Positions 10,713 through 22,159 of a stretch of 64,000 bases of DNA are shown piece after piece. The stretch covers positions 37,974,001-38,038,000 of the forward strand of contig NC_091256.1 of NCBI RefSeq assembly GCF_042477335.2, read 5' to 3'. Numbering within the stretch: the first letter of the stretch is position 1; every line of letters starts with the position of its first letter. The position numbers and the translations under genes are program-made. Origin of the DNA: Ovis canadensis. Its lineage: Eukaryota; Chordata; Mammalia; Artiodactyla; Bovidae. The notes beneath the pieces are model-generated. The model was not told the DNA's origin and did not search any database. It saw only the letters and a list, made by a program, of their open reading frames with translations.

Positions 10713-11490
10713 ACCAAACGTACTACATAGAATAAAACAGGCCCAGGAGCATTACAACATATACCAAGCAGCATAGTTTATTAGTCTATAGTTTGTTTGA
10801 GAGTACTATCTTATATTTGGGGTCAGCTTCATGGGTGTGTGACCTGTGCAGTTGCAAAGAGCTTTGTGCTCAGAAAGGGCTCAACACCAGGTTAATGCTC
10901 CACAATTGCTATCCTGAAATTCTTAATACTGTTTGAACATGTGGCCCCTTATTTTAATTTTGTACAGGGCCCTGAAAATTATATAACTTATTTGGACCTT
11001 AAGTACTCTAGAATGCAAACCTATTAAGGGCAAGGAGTATTTTTCACCCATTTATTGCATCAGATGCAGTAGGCACTAATTCAAAGTAAGTTAATGCTCA
11101 GCATCAATAATGGTATGCTATCACATTCTCCATTGGAATTATTTCCAGTAATTATTGCCCTGAAGATAATTTTACATCAATTTCATTGTTCAGATTTTAC
11201 AGTACCATACAGCTAAACCAAAAAGATTGCTGAACAGTAACCTGAGTGCGTGTACATCTCAAGAACTTCCTACAGTAAGTTAATTGTCCTCCATTCTTTG
11301 ATGGCACAATCCCACCTAGTGGTAGTGGCACGTTTTACTATTTTTCACAGCTTTGCCCTTCCAAACCTTGTACCTCACTAGTAAATAGCCTCTTGTCTAA
11401 TTGTGCTTCTTAATTAAGGTGATATATGTCCTGATTTACTCAAAATAGTCCCAATTTTTGCCTGTTGACCCTCCACAATTATTATTTTGT
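10713..11490. other. Intergenic stretch with nothing recognised
   Basis: AT-rich unique-looking sequence. I see no open frame of note, no RNA gene and no repeat I can name. Confidence 0.6.
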
Positions 11491-11494
11491 ACAT

Positions 11495-11588
11495 GCCTTG
11501 CAGCATGTGGGATCGTCTCTGACCAGGGATTGAACCCCTGCAATGGGAGCATGGAGTCTTAAACACTGGACCACCAGGAAAGTCTCAG
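11495..11588 (-). repeat. CHR-2-type SINE fragment
   Basis: GACCAGGGATTGAACCCCTG and GGACCACCAGGAAAGTC, antisense. Confidence 0.8.
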
Positions 11589-11604
11589 CACAAGTTATCT
11601 TATT

Positions 11605-11722
11605 TTAATTTTTGGCCACACTCTGTGGCATGTGGGATTTCAGTTCCCCAGCCATGGATTAAACTCGCACCCCACGCATTGGAAGATGGCATCTTAACCA
11701 CTGGACTGCCAGGGAAGTCCTT
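11605..11722 (-). repeat. CHR-2-type SINE
   Basis: TTTTTGGCCACACTCTGTGG to CTGGACTGCCAGGGAAGTCC, antisense, directly after another copy. Confidence 0.85.
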
Positions 11723-11997
11723 GGCACAATTATTAAGAGTATTCTTCTCATGGAAATGAGTGAAAGTCACCCAAATGAGAATAGGCAAAGACTATTCAGA
11801 GATTGCAAAAATAGCAAGGGAGTTGACCACCATCACTTACATTTTGGCAGAGACTCAAAGGTGGGTAAAGGACTGGGAAAGATTCATAGCTGAAAGAAGG
11901 GAAGGTTTCAGATGTGTGCTAACTGAAGGCTGTTGGCATGGAGAAGCTGTAGAAGGGCTGACTAAAAAGCAGGGCATCTCTGTGACCAGTTGTGTGT

Positions 11998-12179
11998 GCT
12001 CAGTCCCTCGGTTCTGTTTGACTCTTTGTGACCCCATAGACTGTAGCCCCCCATAATACTAGAAGGGTTGCCATTTCCTGCTCCTGGGGATCTTCCTGAC
12101 CCAGAAATCTAACCTGCATCTCTGTGTCTCCTGCATTGGCAGGCGGATTCTTTACCACCGTGCCACCTGGGAAGCCCAG
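11998..12179 (-). repeat. Bov-tA SINE
   Basis: Antisense copy with a short internal deletion after TGTAGCCCCCC; ends GCCACCTGGGAAGCCC. Confidence 0.9.
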
Positions 12180-12914
12180 GTGACTACTTAGGGGAGCATA
12201 TTTGGTTTTTTCTGGTGAGTCCTGTCAGTGGAGTCCTAGACATTCAGGACCAATGCTACAGGGTTTATTGTTTGGCTTCTGGGACTGTTTGCTAGAGATA
12301 TTGTTCTGTCTTCCTATAAGTCTAACTTGTAGATAGCAGGTTGGTTTCCTGGCCTGGTTGCTGCAGATTGTAAATCAGAGCATAGTTTTTCTGTTTTGTT
12401 TTACAGGGTCTGGCCATTGTTCATTTGAATACCCAGTTTCTCACCTTTATGTCTCATAAGGGTTCCAGTTTAGACAATGAATTATATAGTCACCAATGTA
12501 TAATAGGAATATGGAGAAAAACTGTGAAAGTGTGCATAGCAGAGATTCCTTACCAAGGTTCAAAAGGGAGATTGCCTGCTTGCTGTGAGCTTGAGGCTGA
12601 GTCTGTATCCATGTTTTCTGAGATGAGGAAAAAAATCTTTGATTTGGTTTATTTTGTGAAGGCCAATAATTCTGATTTCTAATCAAGTTTGTCCTCCTTT
12701 GAGATGAATGCCTTATTCACATCCCTAATCCTAAGAGAATAAAAGTAATATTTTGAGCTGGCATTTTTTTCACTATATCTACAAACGTTTATTGTCTACT
12801 CTATGGCAGTTGCTATGCTAAAGTCAGAGGATACAGTGATAATCACAGACATGGTCTTGGAACTTATATTCTAGTGAGAAGGTCAAGCAGTGGGCTGGCA
12901 AAATAATAAACACA
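12180..12914. other. Intergenic stretch, unassigned
   Basis: No recognised repeat or exon. An 85-codon plus frame at 12425-12682 shows no family similarity that I can see and has no splice or promoter context. Confidence 0.5.
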
Positions 12915-13066
12915 TGGAACTTCCCTGGTTTTCCAGCGGTTAAGAATCCACCTTGCAGTGCAGGAGGCGTGGGTTTGATCCCTGATTGGAGAACTAAGAT
13001 CCCGTATGCCATGCATGCTGCAACTAAGACCTGATGCAGCCAAAATAAATAAATAAACAAACATAT
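12915..13066 (+). repeat. CHR-2-type SINE
   Basis: AACTTCCCTGGTTTTCCAGC head, GTTTGATCCCTGATTGG and an (AAATAAAT)n tail. Confidence 0.85.
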
Positions 13067-13164
13067 AATTACAATAATGACAAAGTTCAAAAGTTGAGAG
13101 TAAGATTAATGTGAATGAACAAGTGGCCAAGAAGAGCAAAAGATTGTTGAATGAGAATTTAATA

Positions 13165-14335
13165 GCATTACTCTTTTAAAAAAAAACTTTACTGATGTAT
13201 CTTGCATCTATAATAAAATGTATTCATCTTAAGTGTATAATTCAATACTTTTTAAATTGAGGTAAAATTAACGTAAAATTCACCATTTTAAGTATAATAC
13301 AGATGATATTTTGTGACTTTTAGTATACTTACAGTGTTGGGCCAGTGTCATGAATAGGTAGTTCGAGAATATTTTCATCAGTTCCAAAAGAAAGCCCGTG
13401 CCCTTTAAGCAATCACTCCCAATTCCTCCCTTTCCTCAGCCCCTGGAAAGCATTCTAAGCCACTTTTTGGATCTATGAAAGTGAAACTGAAAGTGTTATT
13501 CAGTTAGTCGTTTCACACTCTTTGAAATCTCATGGACTATAGCCCGCCAGGCTCCTCTGTCCGTGGGATTCTCCAGGCAAGAATACTGGAGTGGCTAGCC
13601 ATTCCCTTCTGCAGGGGATCTTCCCAACCCAAGGATCGAACTCATGTCTCCTGCATTGCAGATGGATTCTCTAGTGTCTATCTCTTTGGATTTGCCTATT
13701 ATGGACATTTCATATGCATGAAATCATACAATATGTGACTTTTTGTGTCTGGCTTCTTTCACTGAGCATAGTTTGTTTCCAAGATTTATCCAGGTTGTAG
13801 CATGTATTGGCATTTCATTCATTTTGTGGTCGTGTAATATTCCATTGTATACATATGTCACATTTTACTTATCGATTCATAATTGTTTGACATTAGGATT
13901 ATTTCATCTTTTTAGCTTATAAGAATAATGCTGCTTTAAGCATTTGTATACAAATTGTTCTATGAATACCTGGTTTCAGTTTTCTTGGGTATACAGCTAA
14001 GATTGGGATTGCTAGGTCATGTGGAAATTCAATATTTATCTTTTTGAAGAACAACCAAACCACTGTCCACAGCAGATGCAGTATTTTACCTTCCCACCAG
14101 TAGTGTATGAAGGTTCCAATTTCTCCATATCCTCTCCAAGACTTATTTTCTGTCATTTTGCTTTTTTAATTACAGTTATCCTAATAGGTGTGAAATGATA
14201 TCCCATTGTTTTTGATTTGCATTTCCCTAAAGTTTATTTCTTAATGGTTGCCCTGGGATGTACAATTAAATACCTTAATTTATAACAATCTATTTTGAAT
14301 TAATATATTTCAATAGCATATGAAAACTTTGCTAC
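13165..14335 (-). repeat. Old antisense L1, 3' end
   Basis: Antisense L1 3'UTR and end of ORF2, for example GGATTGCTAGGTCATGTGG and TGATTTGCATTTCCCTAA, split by a Bov-tA SINE (13,480-13,675). Confidence 0.8.
13480..13675 (-). repeat. Bov-tA SINE inside L1
   Basis: GAAAGTGTTATTCAGTTAGT to CCTGCATTGCAGATGGATTC; L1 sequence continues on both sides. Confidence 0.9.
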
Positions 14336-14368
14336 TACTATATATATATACACACACACATATATAGA

Positions 14369-15145
14369 GCAAAGTAATGCTCAAAATTCTCCAAGCCAGG
14401 CTTCAACAGTATGTGAGCCAAGAAATTCCAGATGTTCAAGCTGGATTTAGAAAAGGCAGAGGAACCAGAGATCAAATTGCCAACATCTGTTGGATCATAG
14501 GAAAAGCAACAGAGTTCCAGAAAAACATCTACTTCTGCTTTATTGACTACGCCAAAGCCTTTGACTGTGTGAATCACAATAAACTGGAAAATTCTTCCAG
14601 AAATGGGAATACCAGACCACTTTACCTGCTTCCAGGCTTTCCTGTGGTAAGAATCCACCTGGTAAAGAATCTGCCTGCAATGCAGGAGACCTGGGTTTGA
14701 TCCCTGGGTCGGCAAGATCCCCTGGAGAAGGGAAAGGCTACTCACTCCAGTATTCTGGCCTGGAGAATTCCATGGACTGTGTAATACATGGGGTTGAAAA
14801 GAGTCAGACACGACTGAGCCACTTTCACTCACTCATTTGCCTGCCTCCTGAGAAACTGGTATGCAGGTCAAGAAGCAACAGTTAGAACCAGACATGGAAC
14901 AATGGACTGGTTCCAAATTGGGAAAGGAGTAGGTCAAGGCTGTATACTATCACCTGCTTTTTTAACTTCTATGCAGAGTACATCATGTGAAATGCCGGGC
15001 TGGATAAAGCACAAGCTGAAATCAAGATTGCTGGGATAAATACAGCAACCTCAGATATGCAGATGACACCACCCTTATGGCAGAAAGTAAAAAGGAATTA
15101 AAGAACCTCTAGATAGAAGTGAAAGAGGAGAGTGAAAAAGCTGGC
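14369..15145 (+). mobile_element. BovB LINE fragment split by a SINE
   Basis: Reverse transcriptase fragment from about the SHASKVMLKILQ region to just past YADD, in sense, with many frame breaks, ending in a CA/TA-rich stretch. A Bov-tA copy interrupts it between the KEMGIPD and LLRN-equivalent regions. Confidence 0.9.
14632..14838 (+). repeat. Bov-tA SINE inside BovB
   Basis: CAGGCTTTCCTGTGGTAAGA head and GAGTCAGACACGACTGAGCC tail. BovB resumes at GCCTGCCTCCTGAGAAAC, with a possible short ACCTGC/GCCTGC target repeat. Confidence 0.9.
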
Positions 15146-15147
15146 AT

Positions 15148-15205
15148 ATTGGCATACACATACACACACAGACACATTCACACACATATATACATACATA
15201 TATAT
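15148..15205. repeat. CA/TA microsatellite
   Basis: Imperfect (CA)n and (TACA)n run at the broken end of the BovB fragment. Confidence 0.8.
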
Positions 15206-15459
15206 GTAGCTTTGTCACTCTCTTTACATATTTATACATGTGTGTCCATCAGTAGATTTGTAATTATAGTTTTATGCAATTGTATTTTAAATCATATAGG
15301 GAAGAAAGAATTACAAACCAAAATTAAGTTAACATTGACTCTTATGTTTACTTATGTTGTTACTTTTACCAGAATTCTTTATTTCCTCACATGGTTTCAA
15401 ATTAGTGTCCTTCATTTCAACCTAAAGGACTGTTACTCTTTATCTTTTTAGTAGTGGGT

Positions 15460-15712
15460 CTGTTGCTGCTGCTAAGTCCTTCTATCCTGTACGACTCTTA
15501 GCGACCCCATAGACGGCAGCCCACCAGGCTCCCCCGTCCCTGGGATTCTCCAGGCAAGAACACTGGACTGGGTTGCCATTTCCTTCTCCAATGCATAAAA
15601 GTGAAAGTGAAGTTGCTCAGTCATGTCCGACTTTTATCGACCCCATGGACTGAAGCCTACCAGGCTTCTCCGTCCATGGGATTTGCCAAGCAAGAATACT
15701 GGAGTGGATTGC
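15460..15712 (-). repeat. BOV-A2 dimeric SINE
   Basis: Two antisense Bov-A units in tandem: GCTGCTGCTAAGTCC start, first unit to about 15,597, second from GTGAAGTTGCTCAGTCATGT. Confidence 0.9.
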
Positions 15713-15779
15713 ACAGAAATCTCTGTTTTTGTTTACCTAAGAATGTTTTCATTTCTCCTTCATTTAAAAACATTTTAGA

Positions 15780-16055
15780 GAGGAAAGTATGGATAATTAG
15801 GGAGTTTGGGATGGACATGGACACACTGCTATATTTAACGTGGATAACCAACAAGGACCTACTGTATAGCACATGGAACTCTGATCAATGTTTTGTGGCA
15901 GGTTGGATGGGGAGGGGAGTTTGGGGGACAATGGATACTTGTATATGTATGACTGAGTCCCTTCACTGTTCACCTGAAACTATCACAACTTTGTTAATCG
16001 GCAACCCTATTGTGTTGTTATACCCCAACGCAAAATAAAAAGTTAAAAAAGAAAC
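15780..16055 (+). repeat. Artiodactyl L1 3'UTR
   Basis: AACCAACAAGGACCTACTGT and ATAGCACATGGAACTCT are characteristic of L1 3'UTRs in artiodactyls; A-rich tail near 16,036-16,055. Confidence 0.75.
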
Positions 16056-16065
16056 ATTTAAAAAT

Positions 16066-17527
16066 AGTGGAGGTGATGGAATTCCAGTTGAGCTGTTTCA
16101 AATCCTGAAAGATGATGCTGTGAAAATGCTGCACTCAATATGCCAGCAAATTTGGAAAACTCAGCAGTGGCCACAGGACTGGAAAGGTCCGTTTTCATTC
16201 CAATTCCAAAGAAAGACGTTGCAAAAGAATGCTCAAACTACCACACAATTGCGCTCATCTCACATGCTAGTAAAGTAACGCTCAAAATTCTCCAAGCCAG
16301 TCTTCAGCAATACATGAACCGTGAACTCCCTGATGTTCAAGCTGGTTTTAGAAAAGGCAGAGGAACCAGAGATCAAATTGCCAACATCCGCTGGATCATG
16401 GAAAAAGTAAGAGAGTTCCAGAAAAACATCTATTTCTGCTTTATTCACTATGCCAAAGCCTTTGACTGTGTGGATCACAATAAACTGTGGACAATTCTGA
16501 AAGAGATGGGAATACCAGACCAGCTGACCTGCCTCTTGAGAAATCTGTATGCAGGTCAGGAAGCAACAGTTAGAACTGGACATGGAACAACAGACTGGTT
16601 CCAAATAGGAAAAGGAGTACGTCAAGGCTGTATATTGTCACCCTGCTTATTTAACTTCTATGCAGAGTACATCATGAGAAACGCTGGACTGGAAGAAACA
16701 CAAGCTGGAATCAAGATTGCCGGGAGAAATATCAATCACCTCAGATATGCAGATGACACCACCCTTATGGCAGAAAGTGAAGAGGAACTAAAAAGCCTCT
16801 TGATGAAAGTGAAAGAGGAGAGCGAAAAAGTTGGCTTAAAGCTCAACATTCAGAAAACGAAGATCATGATATCTGGTCCCATCACTTCATGGGAAATAGA
16901 TGGGGAAACAGTGGAAATAGTGTCAGACTTTATTTTTTTGGGCTCCAAAATCACTGCAGATGGTGACTGCAGCCATGAAATTAAAAGACACTTACTCCTT
17001 GGAAGGAAAATTATGACCAACCTAGATAGTATATTCAAAAGCAGAGACATTACTTTGCCGACTAAGGTCCGTCTAGTCAAGGCTATGGTTTTTCCTGTGG
17101 TCATGTATAGATGTGAGAGTTGGACTGTGAAGAAAGCTGAGCACTGGAGAACTGATGCTTTTGATCTGTGGTGTTGGAGAAGACTCTTGGGAGTCCCTTG
17201 GACTGCAAGGAGATCCAACCAGTCCATTCTGAAGGAGATCAGCCCTGGGATTTCTTTGGAAGGACTGATGCTAAAGCTGAAGCTCCAGTACTTTGGCCAC
17301 CTCATGCGAAGAGTTGACTCATTGGAAAACACTCTGATGCTGGGAGGGATTGGGGGCAGGAGGAGAAGAGGACGACAGAGGATGAGATGGCTGGATGGCA
17401 TCACGGACTCGATGGACGTGAGTCTGAGTGAACTCCAGGATTTGGTGATGGACAGGGAGGCCTGGCGTGCTGTGATTCATGGGGTTGCAAAGAGTCGGAC
17501 ACGACTGAGCGACTGAACTGAACTGAA
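16066..17527 (+). mobile_element. BovB LINE, 3' half, best preserved copy
   Basis: 5'-truncated BovB starting in the [20 protein letters not shown] region and running to the (CTGAA)n tail. It lies between an L1 3' end and an antisense L1. It contains a 458-codon open frame, described separately. Confidence 0.95.
16140..17516 (+). pseudogene. BovB reverse transcriptase ORF, open but catalytically damaged
   Basis: A 458-codon open frame of RTE-clade reverse transcriptase plus the C-terminal basic tail ([20 protein letters not shown]). RT motif A reads [13 protein letters not shown], so the catalytic Asp (expected FIDY) is His at residue 103. GVRQGC (motif B) is near residue 160 and YADD at 203-206 is intact. 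The first 14 or so residues are out of frame relative to BovB because one A is missing in the TGGAAAGGTCC region (about 16,183-16,190); the real protein would continue upstream in another frame. The endonuclease domain is absent. Long but almost certainly inactive. Confidence 0.9.
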
Positions 17528-17534
17528 GCAAATT

Positions 17535-18950
17535 TTCAAAAATATGTAACAGTTTACCATCTTAACGATTTCTAAGTGTATATTTCAGTAGTGTCAACCA
17601 CATTAATGTTGTTGGGCAACAGATCTCCACTACGTTTTCATCTTGCAGAACTGAAACTCTGTATGCATTGACTAGAAAGTCCACATTCCCACCTCAACTC
17701 AGCCCCTGGAATACACCATTCTACGCTTTGTTTCTGTGAGATTGACTACTAGGGTATCTCATATAAATGGAATCATTCAGGATTTGTCTTTTTGTGGCTG
17801 GCTTATTTCAGTGTAGCATAATATCCTAAAGGTTTATCCACATCATAGCATGTGACATGAATGTTATTCATGAAATGTTGAATAATATTCTGCTGCATTT
17901 ATATACCACATTTTCTTTATCCATTGATTTGTCAAGGAACATTTGGGTTTTGACCTCTTTGCTATTGTCAATAACACTGCAATAAACATGGGTGTGCAAA
18001 TCTTTCTTTAAGATTTTGCTTTCAATTCTTTTGTATATATATACCCAGAAATGAGATTGCTGGATCATGTGGTAATTCTATTCTGAAATTTTTGAGACAT
18101 TTCCATCTTATTTTTTTTATAGTGGTTGCACAATTTACATTCTCATTATCAGTACAAAATGGTTCCAGTTTCTCCATATCCTCATATATTGACCATATAA
18201 ATATGTGTCTTTCTATGAATGTTCTATTTTGCTCCACTTAACCTCTGTGTGAGTGTGTGTGTGCTCAGTAGCTCAGTTGTGACTGACTCTTTGCAACCCC
18301 ATGGAGTATAGCCTGCCAGGCCCCTCTGTCCATGGAATTTTTCAGGCAAGAATACTGACGTGGGTTGCCATTTCCTCTTCCAGGGAATCATCCCAACCTA
18401 AGGATTGAACTCAAGTCTCCTGCATTGACAGGTGGATTCTTTACCACTGTGCCACCTGAGAAGCTGACTGTGTCTCGACTCTCATAAATATCACAATGTC
18501 TTGATGGCTGTAGATTTAGTATATCTTGAAATCAGCTGATGTGAATCCTTCAACTTTTTTTCAGTTTTTCAAAATCATCTTGAAATGATATTTATATTAT
18601 AATATAAAGTATTATATTTCCTTTGCCTTTTTACATAAATTTTAGAATAAGCTTGATATTTCTGTAAAAGAAATCCTACTATGGTTTTGATTAGAATTGC
18701 ATTGAAACTATAGATCCGTTTTGGAGGAACTGACATTTTAAGCATTTGGAATGTTCTGATCCATCCACATTGTTTCTCTCTCTATTCATTTAAGTGTTTG
18801 ATTTATTTCATGAGTGTTTTGAAGTTATTGAAACAAGATCCTGAAGATAACTTATTAGCTTTATCCCTAATATCTCACACATTTTTGGTGATAGTGTAAG
18901 TGGTACTGTTTTAAAATTTTCATTTCTAACTGTTAATTGGTAGTATGTGC
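17535..18950 (-). repeat. Old antisense L1
   Basis: Degenerate antisense L1: CCTGGAATACACCATTCTAC, GAGATTGCTGGATCATGTGG and, after a SINE, the ORF2 part ATTGCATTGAAACTATAG. Separate from the 13-14 kb L1, since both contain the 3' end. Confidence 0.75.
18258..18470 (-). repeat. Bov-tA SINE inside L1
   Basis: GCTCAGTAGCTCAGTTGTGA to GTGCCACCTGAGAAGC; L1 on both sides. Confidence 0.9.
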
Positions 18951-19057
18951 TTAATTGTGTGGAACTCTTTCCAGTCCCATGGACTATAGCCCACTAGACT
19001 CCTCTGTCCATGGAGTTTTCCAGGCAAGAATAATGGAGTGGTTGCCACTTCTGATTC
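18945..19057 (-). repeat. Bov-tA SINE, first half (split by L1)
   Basis: Antisense Bov-tA up to the CAGGGGATCTTC block, where an L1 fragment begins; continues at 19,611-19,703. Confidence 0.9.
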
Positions 19058-19071
19058 CAGGGGATCTTCTT

Positions 19072-19610
19072 TTTTTTTAGGATTTATTTTCTTTACTTTA
19101 CAATATTGTATTGGTTTTGCCATACATCAACATGAATCCGCCACGGGGGTACACGTGTTCCCCATCCTGAACCCCCCTCCCACCTCCCTCCCTGTACCAT
19201 CCCTCTGGGTCATCCCAGTGCACCAGCCCCAAGCATCCAGTATCATGCATCGAACTTGGACTGGCAATATTATATATGTTTCAATGCCATTCTCCCAAAT
19301 CATCCCACCCTCTCCCTCTCCCACAGAGTCCAAAAGACTGTTCTATATATCTGTGTCACTTTTGCTGTCTCGCATACAGGGTTATCGTTACCATCTTTCT
19401 AAATTCCATATATATGCGTTAGTATACTGTACTGGTGTTTTTCTTTTTGGCTTACTTCACTCTGTATAATAGGCTCCAGTTTCATCCACCTCATTAGAAC
19501 TGATTCAAATGTATTCTTTTTAATGGCTGAGTAATACTCCGTTGTGTATATGTAGCACAGCTTTCTTATCCACTCGTCTGCTGATGGACATCTAGGTTGC
19601 TTCCATGTTG
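19072..19610 (-). mobile_element. L1 3' fragment inserted in a SINE
   Basis: Antisense bovine L1: poly-T start, CATACATCAACATGAATCCG, CCACCTCCCTCCCTGTACC and GGCTGAGTAATACTCCGTTG. Flanked by a 14-bp duplication CAGGGGATCTTCTT (19058-19071 and 19611-19624). Confidence 0.9.
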
Positions 19611-19703
19611 CAGGGGATCTTCTTGACCCAGGGATCTTAACGTCTTTTTTGTCATCGGCATTGGCAGCCGGATTCTTTACCACTAGCGCCACCTGGGAAG
19701 CCC
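19611..19703 (-). repeat. Bov-tA SINE, second half
   Basis: Resumes at the repeated target and ends CACCTGGGAAGCCCC; same SINE as 18945-19057. Confidence 0.9.
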
Positions 19704-19843
19704 CAGTAGTATATAAAAATGCAATTGGTTCTGTGTATTGACTTTGTGTCTTCCAATCTTGTTAATAAGACAATCGATATAGACAAAATCAATACCCTCC
19801 TTTTTAGCCCATAAGTATTTTTTCTTCCCTTCTTGTACTGACT

Positions 19844-20054
19844 TCTATGGTGGCTCAGAGGTTAAAGTGTCTGCCTGGAATGCGGGAGACCTGGGTTCAA
19901 TCCCTGGGTCGGAAAGATCCCCTGGAGAAGGAAATGGCAACCCACTCCAGTATTCTTGCCTGGAGAATCCCCTGGACGGAGGAGCCTGGTAGGCTACAGT
20001 CCACGGGGTTGCAAAGAGTCGGACATGCCTGAGCGACTTCACCTTCACCTCCTA
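19844..20054 (+). repeat. Bov-tA SINE with target duplication
   Basis: Complete sense copy flanked by CTTGTACTGACT at 19832-19843 and 20055-20066. Confidence 0.95.
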
Positions 20055-20384
20055 CTTGTACTGACTAGTCATAGCAGAGAACAGAAAGGCCAACACTGAA
20101 AACAAGATTAAGCGAAAGTCTTTGAATATGAAACCACAGTTTCATTTCCCCATTTGTCTTTCAGAACACTGGCAGCCTGGCTTGTACTCCTGTAGGTAAG
20201 AACCTGGGCTTTTTTCTGGAGTAACTGAAGGGCCCTACGGAAAAGATCCATATTTGAGGAGGTGAGGGTCAACTACTGATCAACTGGGTCACCACTGAGC
20301 AACACACAATGAAACCATTAATCAACCAGTCCTGCTCATCCACACTGAGCTTCCCACTACCTTCTTTTTTCTTTTGTTTTGTTT

Positions 20385-20500
20385 TTTTTTGGCCATACTG
20401 TGTGGCTTGTGGGATCTTAGTTCCCTGCCCAGGGATCGAATCTGGGCCATCGGCAGTGAAAGTGCAGAGTTCCAACCATTGAAGAGCCAGGGAATTTCTC
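20385..20500 (-). repeat. CHR-2-type SINE
   Basis: TTGGCCATACTGTGTGGC to GAGCCAGGGAATTTC, antisense, after a T-rich run. Confidence 0.85.
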
Positions 20501-20518
20501 CAACCACCTTTTATTAGT

Positions 20519-20561
20519 TTTTTTTTTGCCATACATCAACATGAATCCGCCACAGGGGTTA
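20519..20561 (-). repeat. Very short L1 3' end
   Basis: About 40 bp, poly-T plus CCATACATCAACATGAATCC, identical in start to the L1 fragments at 19,072 and similar to 27,609: a severely 5'-truncated insertion. Confidence 0.75.
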
Positions 20562-20715
20562 ACATATGAAAAGACTGTCAAGAATCAAAGTTTGCTTGCA
20601 CTGTGAATTACAGATCAAAACAAAGTAATGGTGGAAAAAATAGAGGAAACAAAGGCAAAGCACAGAGCAAAGTATTTCAAGTACATCAAAACTTATACTC
20701 TTGTAAAAACGGGAA

Positions 20716-20935
20716 GGGGCTTCCCTAGTGGCTCATTGCAGGTTAAGAATCCGCCTGAAATGCAGGAGCTGCAGGTGACATGGGTTCAATCCCTGGGTCG
20801 GGAAGATCCCCTGGAGGAGGGCATGGCAACCCACTCCAGTATTCTTGCCTGGAGAATTCCATGGACAGAGGAGCCTGGTGGGCTACAGTCCATGGGGTCG
20901 CAAAGAGTCGGACATGACTGAAGCGACTTGGCATG
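20716..20935 (+). repeat. Bov-tA SINE
   Basis: GGGGCTTCCCTAGTGGCTCA head to GACATGACTGAAGCGACTTG tail. Confidence 0.95.
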
Positions 20936-20984
20936 CACGCAGAAAGGGGAAGATACTGTATCACTGAAATAAAAAGAGGGTGCT

Positions 20985-21182
20985 AGGGGTCGATAAGAGT
21001 CAGTCATGACTGAGTGACTTCACTTTCACTTTTCACTTTCCTGCATTGGAGAAGGAAATGGCAACCTACTCCAGTGTTCTTGCCTGGAGAATCCCAGGAA
21101 CAGAGGAGCCTGGTGGGCTGCCGTCCACAGGGTCGCACAGAGTTGGACACGACTGAAGTGACTTAGCAGCAGCAGCAGCAGC
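20985..21182 (+). repeat. BOV-A2-type SINE
   Basis: GTCGATAAGAGTCAGTCATG, second unit CAACCTACTCCAGTGTTCTT, and the (AGC)n terminal run. Confidence 0.9.
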
Positions 21183-21797
21183 TATAAAACAGAACAATCG
21201 GAGGACAAAAAGAATCTCATAAGTAAAAATATAATATTATAGACTTCATTCGAATGTTTATAAGGTAAAGTGGAGAAATTCTTATAGAAAGTAAAAAAAT
21301 ACACAGGGATGAAAAGAAGGAGAGGAAATATTCCTCAATCTAGGAGGTCCCAGTGTATAACTAAAAGGAGTTTTATGAACCTAGAAAACAGAAATAAAAA
21401 GTAATAATCAAAGGAGCAACCTTTAAAATGATCTGAACAGGAAAGCATGTGTATTTAAATTCAATGAGCCTACAGAATGCCTTGCACAATGAAGAAGGCA
21501 TGTTATCATGATATTTCAGAATGTCGAGGCTAAGAGAAGATTCTACATCTTTCAGGGAGAACAGACAAGATGCATCCAGAGTGTCAAAAATTTCAGAATG
21601 GCACAAAATTTTCAATGTGTGCAGTAATACAATGCTGTCAAAATTATTCTGGAAAATAATTTCAACCTATAATTCTGTACTAATTCAAAGTATCAGTCAA
21701 GGTAGGAGTAAAAAGCGAGTCTTAGTAGCTATAGTTAGTAAAAAGCTAGATATACTAAGATTCCATGTAGCCTTACATTCATATATCCTTTCTCTGG
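21183..21797. other. Intergenic stretch, nothing named
   Basis: A-rich sequence; possibly worn L1, but no diagnostic block. Plus frame 21521-21922 runs into the next SINE and is not credible as a gene. Confidence 0.5.
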
Positions 21798-22020
21798 GGG
21801 CTTCCCAGGTGGCACTAGTAGTAAAGAACCTGCCTGCCAATGCAGGAAACATAAGAGACGTGGATTTGATTCCTGGGTTGGGAAGATCCCCTGGAATAGG
21901 AAATGGCAACCCACTCCAGTAATTTTTCCTGGAGAATCCCACGGACAGAGTTGCCTGGTGGGCCGCAGTCCATAGCGTTTCAAAGAGCCGGATAGGACTG
22001 AAGCAACTTGGAGTGCACGC
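21798..22020 (+). repeat. Bov-tA SINE
   Basis: GGGGGCTTCCCAGGTGGCAC to GAAGCAACTTGGAGTGCACG. Confidence 0.95.
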
Positions 22021-22066
22021 ACATCCTTACGCTGGAATCTACTGGCGGGAGCCATCCAGCAAGTGA

Positions 22067-22159
22067 GAAAGTGAAGTGAAAGTTGCTCAGTTGCGTCTGA
22101 CTCTTTGTGACCCCATGGACTGTCCATGGAATTCTCTAGGCCAGAATACTGGAGGGGTA
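22067..22159 (-). repeat. Bov-tA SINE, left half (target of the ERV)
   Basis: Antisense SINE running to CCAGAATACTGGAGGGGTA; the LTR starts directly after. The remainder is at 30,704-30,806. Confidence 0.95.

Noticed and set aside
16260-17404. Minus-strand frames of 121 and 184 codons
   Set aside because: Mirror readings of the BovB RT ORF.
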